Assembly (NCBI GenBank): GCA_937922175.1
Contig: CAKZUU010000413.1
Coordinates: forward strand, 1 to 12,723
Length of the DNA stretch: 12,723 bases
Reading direction: 5' to 3'
From: an uncultured Gemmataceae bacterium
Lineage (GTDB): Bacteria > Planctomycetota > Planctomycetia > Gemmatales > Gemmataceae
Part shown: positions 8,449-12,723 of the stretch, piece by piece
How positions within the stretch are numbered: the stretch's first letter is position 1
How the letters are laid out: every line of letters starts with the position of its first letter
Translations under genes and position numbers: made by a program
The notes under the pieces: generated by a model
The model's input: only the letters and a program-made list of their open reading frames with translations
What the model was told of the DNA's origin: nothing
The model's database searches: none

Positions 8449-8525
8449 TTGTTTACGCGGACCGCTCGACTCGATTCCCGCTTCCAGCAGCGAGACTGTT
8501 CCTGCTTTTTCGAGCGAGGCCAGCC

Positions 8526-8678
8526 ATGTTTCGCGGTCCCTATGTTCTCGCAGCGTTTCTCGGCGCGGTCGTCGTTTGCGGAATTATCGGTGCCTTCCGA
8601 CCCATGCGCTCCCCCCAGGCCACACCACGACAGGATGTCTTGCTTTCAAATCGCATGGTCGAAACACTTCGGAGGTAG
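8526..8678 (+). CDS. Small single-pass membrane protein, hypothetical (50 aa)
   Basis: The frame starts MFRGPYVLAAFLGAVVVC and has one clear hydrophobic helix (residues about 6-24), then a polar, basic tail ending in ETLRR. GAGG lies seven bases before the ATG (GAGGCCAGCCATG), a fair ribosome binding site. The same frame extends upstream to 8415, but that part crosses the AT-rich dyad and lacks a good start, so the short form is preferred. An overlapping longer frame on the same strand (8449-8916) has no recognisable features and is rejected. I recognise no family. The hydrophobic helix next to a usable start makes it plausible, but a chance frame cannot be excluded. Confidence 0.4.
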   Translation: MFRGPYVLAAFLGAVVVCGIIGAFRPMRSPQATPRQDVLLSNRMVETLRR

Positions 8679-8952
8679 CGGTCGTAACTTCGTCGGTTCG
8701 GCATCCGATGAAGGCGTAGGCCTTGTGAGAGATCTTCTCCCTTCTCCGGTTCGGCGCGAGAGGGATCCCATCGAGCCACCACGATACGCGGCGTCGATCA
8801 TTTCTTCACCGACAACTGATCCGACGGAACCGGGCACATCTTGGGGCATCGCGGATCAAAACGAGGAGTGTCAGGCCACCTCGACACTTCGGGCGAAGGG
8901 GCTATCGTACTTCTGAGTGTTGCCTGAAGTGGCCACGAGGGAGGCAGAATTC
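8679..8952. other. Intergenic stretch upstream of the M28 peptidase, no convincing gene
   Basis: About 270 bases with no frame showing a recognisable domain or good start. AGTGTC (8867-8872) and GACACT (8883-8888) can form a 6-bp stem with a 10-base loop, about 65 bases before the peptidase ATG; this could be a leader hairpin or chance. GGGAGG at 8939-8944, eight bases before the ATG at 8953, is the ribosome binding site of the next gene. No clear promoter was found within this stretch. Confidence 0.4.
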
Positions 8953-10575
8953 ATGAGTCGTTGGAGCAATGTAACAGTTCTGTTTTGCTTCCTGGGGACG
9001 AGGGGTATTGTTGGGGCCGATGATCGTGCCGTGATGGCGGAGCGGATCCGCGAGGACGTGAAATACCTTTCTTCGGACCGGCTCGAAGGCCGGGGACCTG
9101 GGACGCGTGGCGAAGAACTGACGGTCGAATATCTTGCCGAGGCTTTGCGGAAGGCCGGTGTTCAACCGGCGGGTCGACGAGGAACCTATTTCCAGACGGT
9201 ACCGCTTCTGCGTGTGGTGACCGAGACGACCTCCAGCCTGTCAATGGTGCAGGAGGACAAACAGGTTCGTTTTCGCATCGAGGAGGAATTCGCCGGTCAG
9301 AGTAGAACGCAGCGCCCCGAAGAGGAGTTTGATGCCGAGGCCGTCTTCGTGGGGCACGGGATCACGGCTCCGGAGTATGGTTGGGACGATTACGCGGGCA
9401 CGGACGTTCGTGGGAAAGTGGTCGTACTGTTCACCAATGAGCCGCCGTCGGACGATCCACGATTTTTCGGCGGTCGAGCGCTGACATACTACGGGAGATG
9501 GACGTACAAGTTTGAGGAGGCGGCGCGGCGAGGTGCCAAAGCCGCGCTGATTATTCACACGGCGGAGACGGCCGGGTATCCGTACAGCGTGGTGAAGACG
9601 CTCGACGGGGCACAGTTGCGTCGGAACGAGGATGAGTCGGCCTTGGCCTTTGCCGGCTGGATGTCGGCGGCGGCGGGGGAGAAGCTCTTGGCGTTGGCGG
9701 GCAAGACCGTCGAGGGAGCGTTGAAAGAGGCAGACACGAAGGGGTTCCGCGCTTATCCGCTGGGTGGGAGGTTGAAGGGCCGCATCACCAGTCGTTTAGA
9801 GCCGATCCAAAGTCGCAATGTTGTCGGGTTCGTCGAGGGAAGCGACCCGCATTTGAAGTCGGAGGCCGTCCTCTTCACTGCCCATTGGGATCATCTGGGC
9901 GTTGGCCGTCCCGTGTTGGGCGACGCAATCTACAACGGAGCCGCCGATAATGCGACCGGCACGGCTCTGCTACTGGAGATTGCGCGGCAATGGGCCAAGA
10001 TCCAACCTCCTCCCAAACGATCCGCGATCTTCTTGGCGACCACCGCCGAGGAGAAGGGATTGCTCGGTGCCCTGTACTATGCGGCCGAACCCATCATTCC
10101 GCTGGGCAAGACGGCCATCAATCTGAATTTTGACATGATTTTGCCCTTGGGCGAACCCGAGTCGATCGTGGTGAGCGGTGCGGAACGAACAACAGCGTGG
10201 CCGATGATTCAGGAGGTCGCTCGGCGGTACCAGTTGACCATCGAGCCGGATCAACGGGCTCACTTGGGTCTGTACTACCGGTCGGATCACTTCGCCTTGG
10301 CGAAAGGCGGTGTCCCCGCCTTCTCGGTCACGATCGGTGAACGGTTGAAGGACAAGCCGGCCGATCTACTCAAACGGTCGTATCAGGAATTTGTGGACCG
10401 GATCTATCACTCACCTCAGGACGAGTTCCGCGACGATTGGGATTTTATCGGCTTTGCGACACTCGCTCGTTTTGCCGTCGCAGTGGGGGTTGAGAGCGCG
10501 AACGCTGACCGTTTGCCGACCTGGATCCCCGGCGACGAATTTTTACCAGCGCGACAAAAGAGCGGCGTGAAGTGA
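8953..10575 (+). CDS. Exported M28-family zinc metallopeptidase with PA-type insert
   Basis: A 540-aa peptidase of the M28 family, co-catalytic two-zinc aminopeptidases that release N-terminal residues from peptides. All expected ligands are visible: H311 in AHWDH (with D313), D332 in GAADNATG, the Glu pair E366-E367 in TTAEEKG (general base and ligand), D394 in NFDM and H446 in RSDHF. An upstream region, about 127-260, including VFVGHGITAPEYGWDDY and VRGKVVVLF, matches the protease-associated (PA) insert common in secreted M28 enzymes. Residues 1-22 look like a short signal peptide (MSR, a hydrophobic VTVLFCFLG core, then GIVGA before DD), so the enzyme is probably exported. The ATG at 8953 has GGGAGG eight bases upstream and begins the signal peptide; a GTG at 8917 in the same frame would add 12 residues before it and is less likely. 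Substrate specificity cannot be read. It converges on rfbA with a 17-base gap. Confidence 0.92.
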   Translation: MSRWSNVTVLFCFLGTRGIVGADDRAVMAERIREDVKYLSSDRLEGRGPGTRGEELTVEYLAEALRKAGVQPAGRRGTYFQTVPLLRVVTETTSSLSMVQEDKQVRFRIEEEFAGQSRTQRPEEEFDAEAVFVGHGITAPEYGWDDYAGTDVRGKVVVLFTNEPPSDDPRFFGGRALTYYGRWTYKFEEAARRGAKAALIIHTAETAGYPYSVVKTLDGAQLRRNEDESALAFAGWMSAAAGEKLLALAGKTVEGALKEADTKGFRAYPLGGRLKGRITSRLEPIQSRNVVGFVEGSDPHLKSEAVLFTAHWDHLGVGRPVLGDAIYNGAADNATGTALLLEIARQWAKIQPPPKRSAIFLATTAEEKGLLGALYYAAEPIIPLGKTAINLNFDMILPLGEPESIVVSGAERTTAWPMIQEVARRYQLTIEPDQRAHLGLYYRSDHFALAKGGVPAFSVTIGERLKDKPADLLKRSYQEFVDRIYHSPQDEFRDDWDFIGFATLARFAVAVGVESANADRLPTWIPGDEFLPARQKSGVK

Positions 10576-10583
10576 ACGGCGAT

Positions 10584-10602
10584 GCTCGCATTTTAAACGA
10601 GC
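10584..10602. terminator. Short hairpin between convergent genes, possible bidirectional terminator
   Basis: GCTCG (10584-10588) and CGAGC (10598-10602) form a 5-bp stem around an AT-rich 9-base loop. It starts nine bases after the peptidase stop and overlaps the last codons of rfbA. The position suits a shared terminator, but the stem is short and neither side has a T-run, so support is weak. Confidence 0.22.
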
Positions 10603-11483
10603 TTGGTGCCGGCTTGGTGCTCTGCCAGAATCCGCCGAAGATATTTCCCATAGTCGCCTGATCCGCACGACTCCGCCAGTTTCTCGAACTGGCTGGCCGT
10701 GATGAATCCTTGGCAGAAAGCGATCTCCTCCAAGCAGGCGATTTTTAAACCCTGGCGTTGCTCCAAGGTTTGTACGAAAATCGACGACGAGATGAGAGAG
10801 TCGAACGTCCCCGCATCGAGCCAAGCGACGCCCCGGCCCAGAGGTGTAACGGTCAATTCACCGCGCTCCAGATACCATTTATTCACGTCGGTGATTTCCA
10901 ATTCTCCTCGGGCGGATGGTTTCAAGCCTTTTGCGACTTCGACGACGCGCGGGTCATAGAAATACAAACCGGTGACGGCCCAGTTCGACTTGGGCTGCTT
11001 CGGTTTCTCTTCCAGTGACAAGGCCCGACGATGTCGATCAAATTCAACGACACCGAACCTCTCCGGGTCATCCACGTGATAGGCGAACACGTGAGCCCCA
11101 CGCGTCAGCTTGGCAGATTCGACGAGCAGAGGCACCAGATCGTGTCCGTAGAAAATATTGTCCCCCAGAATCAAACAACTCGGCTGGTCCGCGATGAACT
11201 CCTCGCCGAGCAAAAACGCTTGGGCGATGCCTCCGGGGTGCGGCTGGACCTTGTACGACAACGATAATCCCAAGTCGTTGCCATTGCCCAACAACTCTTG
11301 AATCAGCGGCACATCACGAGGCGTGGAGATGACGAGAATGTCCCGAATACCCGCCAGCATCAAAATCGAGAGCGGGTAGTAGATGACCGGCTTGTCATAG
11401 ACGGGCAAAAGTTGTTTGCTGACGGCTTTGGTCAGTGGGTAGAGCCGCGAGCCGCTGCCGCCGGCAAGTAAGATACCTCTCAT
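10593..11483 (-). CDS. rfbA: Glucose-1-phosphate thymidylyltransferase (RfbA/RmlA)
   Basis: A 296-aa enzyme, the usual family length, that joins dTTP and glucose-1-phosphate to give dTDP-glucose plus pyrophosphate, the first step to dTDP-L-rhamnose and other dTDP-sugars, in the cytoplasm. The N-terminal nucleotidyltransferase signature LLAGGSGSRLYPLT (residues 5-18) is followed by SKQLLPVYDKPVIYYPLS, the phosphate- and sugar-binding region. GDNIFYG holds the metal-binding Asp, and FGVVEFD, EEKPKQPKS, VTGLYFYD and WLDAGT are further family blocks in the expected order. The ATG at 11483 has GAGG eight bases upstream. The neighbours are not rmlB, rmlC or rmlD: it stands alone between a convergent peptidase and a divergent SET-domain gene. 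The RmlD-like gene at the left edge is about 10 kb away on the same strand. No frameshift or missing motif was seen. Confidence 0.95.
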   Translation of the reverse strand: MRGILLAGGSGSRLYPLTKAVSKQLLPVYDKPVIYYPLSILMLAGIRDILVISTPRDVPLIQELLGNGNDLGLSLSYKVQPHPGGIAQAFLLGEEFIADQPSCLILGDNIFYGHDLVPLLVESAKLTRGAHVFAYHVDDPERFGVVEFDRHRRALSLEEKPKQPKSNWAVTGLYFYDPRVVEVAKGLKPSARGELEITDVNKWYLERGELTVTPLGRGVAWLDAGTFDSLISSSIFVQTLEQRQGLKIACLEEIAFCQGFITASQFEKLAESCGSGDYGKYLRRILAEHQAGTKLV

Positions 11484-11537
11484 GGAACGCGCCTCAAAGA
11501 TCGCCCCGTCGTCGTTCGACCGCTACGGGCGACCATC

Positions 11538-11566
11538 ATTCTAAGCCAGCGGTGTTCGGCTGGAAG
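11538..11566 (-). promoter_or_regulatory. Candidate promoter for rfbA
   Basis: On the minus strand, TAGAAT (11543-11538) matches the -10 consensus at five of six positions, and CTTCCA (11566-11561) is a weak -35 (three of six) with a 17-base spacer. Transcription would start about 48 bases before the rfbA ATG. The element sits in the 92-base divergent gap and overlaps the ribosome binding region of the SET-domain gene at 11576. No comparable plus-strand promoter was found here. Confidence 0.3.
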
Positions 11567-11575
11567 GGTGACGGA

Positions 11576-12085
11576 ATGAGATCCGAGCACGCCAACCAAC
11601 GGTCCCGTCTCTCCGAGATGATTTCAGGCTTACCGCGACTGGAAGTCCGCTCGGCGGGGATCAAAGGATGGGGAGTTTTCGCTCTGGAACCCATCGCGGA
11701 AGGTTGTTTGGTTTTGCCCATCGAGGGGCAGATCCTCCGCGGTTCCGATTTGACGGATGATCTGCTCGCGCTGCAAATTGGCGAAGACGAGTGGCTCGCC
11801 TCGGATGGCACGCTGTTGGACGACATGGTGAATCATTCTTGCTCGCCCAACGTCGGTTTTCGGGATGGACAACCGATCTTATATGCCTTGCGCGACATCC
11901 AACCCGGTGAGGAAATCTGCTGGGACTACTCCACCTCCATCAGCGAACCGGGATGGTCGATGATCTGTTGCTGCGGATCGTCTCAATGCCGAGGCATCAT
12001 TCGACCTTGGCCCGAACTGACCCGCGACGATCGCCAACGGCTCCGATCCATCGCTTTGCAATATCTTCGTGACAAGGAGGACTAA
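11576..12085 (+). CDS. SET-domain protein-lysine N-methyltransferase with post-SET Cys cluster
   Basis: A compact 169-aa protein that is almost entirely SET domain. SET enzymes transfer methyl groups from S-adenosylmethionine to lysines on proteins. The core motifs are intact: GWGVFA (31-36), NHSCSPN (86-92, the SAM-binding pseudoknot) and GEEICWDY (111-118, with the catalytic Tyr). A C-x-C-x4-C cluster follows (C131, C133, C138), matching the post-SET zinc site, in which a fourth Cys usually comes from NHSC (C89 here). The ATG at 11576 has a GGAAGGG-type ribosome binding site about seven bases upstream; the same frame extends back to 11435 but would overlap the start of rfbA on the other strand and adds residues without similarity. 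No signal peptide or membrane segment is seen, so it is cytoplasmic. The target protein is unknown and no obvious substrate gene is adjacent. It is divergent from rfbA. Confidence 0.9.
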   Translation: MRSEHANQRSRLSEMISGLPRLEVRSAGIKGWGVFALEPIAEGCLVLPIEGQILRGSDLTDDLLALQIGEDEWLASDGTLLDDMVNHSCSPNVGFRDGQPILYALRDIQPGEEICWDYSTSISEPGWSMICCCGSSQCRGIIRPWPELTRDDRQRLRSIALQYLRDKED

Positions 12086-12141
12086 GGCTCGGTCGTTACA
12101 CATGACGAGACGGCGGTCTGCAGATGGCACCGCCCCGGTGG

Positions 12142-12723
12142 TCAACTGTTGGCTCCGCGGTTCCGTCGGGGAAATCCACGAAGTGACCCGTCGGATGGTG
12201 GTCGGCGTTTGTCGATAGATTGCGGTTGATTCGCGCTTTCTCCCGCAGGGGCCTCCCGCGGATATGGATCGTAACGCGGCCAATCAGAACGCGAAATTTC
12301 CCCTTCCGGAGATTTTTCGAGTTGAACGGCGCGAGCGAATTGTTCGGAGACCTGAGCCAAAATGAGATGGTGGTTCGTGAATTGGACGATTCGTATGCTG
12401 AAATGCCGGACAAAGGCGACGAAAACAGCCCAGACCAACAAGGCGCTGCCGGTGCCCAGGACCAGGATGAGGAAGGCATTCGAGGGGAGGGACTGATTGA
12501 GCAGGAGGAGGGCCAAGGTCAAGGCGACCAAAGCGATGGCCCAGAGCGGTCCATAGACGAGGAAGCCGTGGCGAGACCAATACCCCCGATGTCGGCGACA
12601 CAGGGGCCATTCGGCTCGGATCGACCGGGCATCGATCAGGCTGACGATAATCGCGACCAACATCATGGGCGGACACAAGCAGGTGGTCAGCCAGAGCAAA
12701 AGCGAGATGCTTTGAGGCCGCCA
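12142..12723 (-). CDS. Multi-pass membrane protein of unknown function (partial, N-terminus off window)
   Basis: The frame is open to the right edge, giving 193 visible residues. Three hydrophobic segments are seen at about residues 5-30, 55-76 and 82-104 of the visible part. Between the first and second is RAEWPLCRRHRGYW (36-49), and after the third is a VQFTNHHLILAQVSEQFARAV segment (113-133). This pattern (hydrophobic pair, 'P-L-C-x-x-H-R-x-x-W' loop, then an 'F/L...V-S-x-x-F' segment) recalls an uncharacterised family I know mainly from planctomycetes, whose missing N-terminus often has a C-x-x-C zinc-ribbon-like start; that is memory, not something shown here. The last 60 residues are polar, rich in Arg, Pro and Ser and probably disordered. 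A TTG at 12699 could be an internal start but would cut into the first hydrophobic segment. It is convergent with the SET gene, with a 56-base gap. Function unknown. Confidence 0.72.
   Translation of the reverse strand, partial: WRPQSISLLLWLTTCLCPPMMLVAIIVSLIDARSIRAEWPLCRRHRGYWSRHGFLVYGPLWAIALVALTLALLLLNQSLPSNAFLILVLGTGSALLVWAVFVAFVRHFSIRIVQFTNHHLILAQVSEQFARAVQLEKSPEGEISRSDWPRYDPYPREAPAGESANQPQSIDKRRPPSDGSLRGFPRRNRGANS

Noticed and set aside
8449..8916. 155-codon plus-strand frame across the intergenic region
   Set aside because: It is rich in Arg, Ser and Pro with no domain, overlaps the better small membrane frame, and has no good ribosome binding site.
12128..12140. Hairpin CACCG-CCC-CGGTG between the SET gene and the membrane gene
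   Set aside because: The stem is only 5 bp with a 3-base loop and no T-run on either strand, so there is not enough to call a terminator.

Overview
The window looks like a piece of a GC-rich bacterial chromosome, most likely from a planctomycete (Planctomycetota). That assignment is an inference. It rests on very large membrane-anchored caspase-fold proteins with long helical tails, a vWA fusion, a small membrane-protein family with a C-R-R-H-R-G-Y-W type motif that I associate with this phylum, and high-GC, loosely packed genes. No rRNA, tRNA, IS element, CRISPR array or phage gene was seen.

Layout, left to right. (1) 1-354, minus strand: the N-terminal part of an RmlD-like, NAD(P)-binding sugar-nucleotide reductase that runs off the left edge. 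(2) 355-595: a divergent intergenic region. (3) 596-5536 and 5583-8276, plus strand: a two-gene unit that is the most unusual part of the window. Both genes encode a basic cytoplasmic N-terminus, one transmembrane helix, a degenerate caspase (peptidase C14-like) domain and a long alpha-helical region. The first protein (1646 aa) also carries a vWA domain with an intact MIDAS and a beta-rich tail. The catalytic Cys is replaced in both, and the catalytic His is also lost in the second. (4) 8277-8952: about 675 bases holding a terminator-like hairpin, two pairs of short direct repeats, an AT-rich dyad, one plausible 50-aa single-pass membrane protein and about 270 bases with no convincing gene. 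(5) 8953-10575, plus: an exported M28 zinc metallopeptidase with a PA-type insert. (6) 10593-11483, minus: glucose-1-phosphate thymidylyltransferase (RfbA/RmlA), convergent with the peptidase. (7) 11576-12085, plus: a compact SET-domain lysine methyltransferase with a post-SET Cys cluster, divergent from rfbA. (8) 12142-12723, minus: a multi-pass membrane protein of unknown function, cut by the right edge.

How they fit together. The two pseudo-caspases share one strand and a 46-bp gap, appear paralogous beyond the caspase domain, and are followed by a hairpin, so they are probably co-transcribed and may form one membrane complex with most of its mass outside the cytoplasmic membrane. The vWA MIDAS suggests metal-dependent binding of a partner; the caspase folds are more likely binding or scaffold modules than proteases. 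Two dTDP-sugar-type genes (RmlD-like at the left, rfbA at the right) lie about 10 kb apart with unrelated genes between them. The other genes show no clear functional link to the pseudo-caspase pair.
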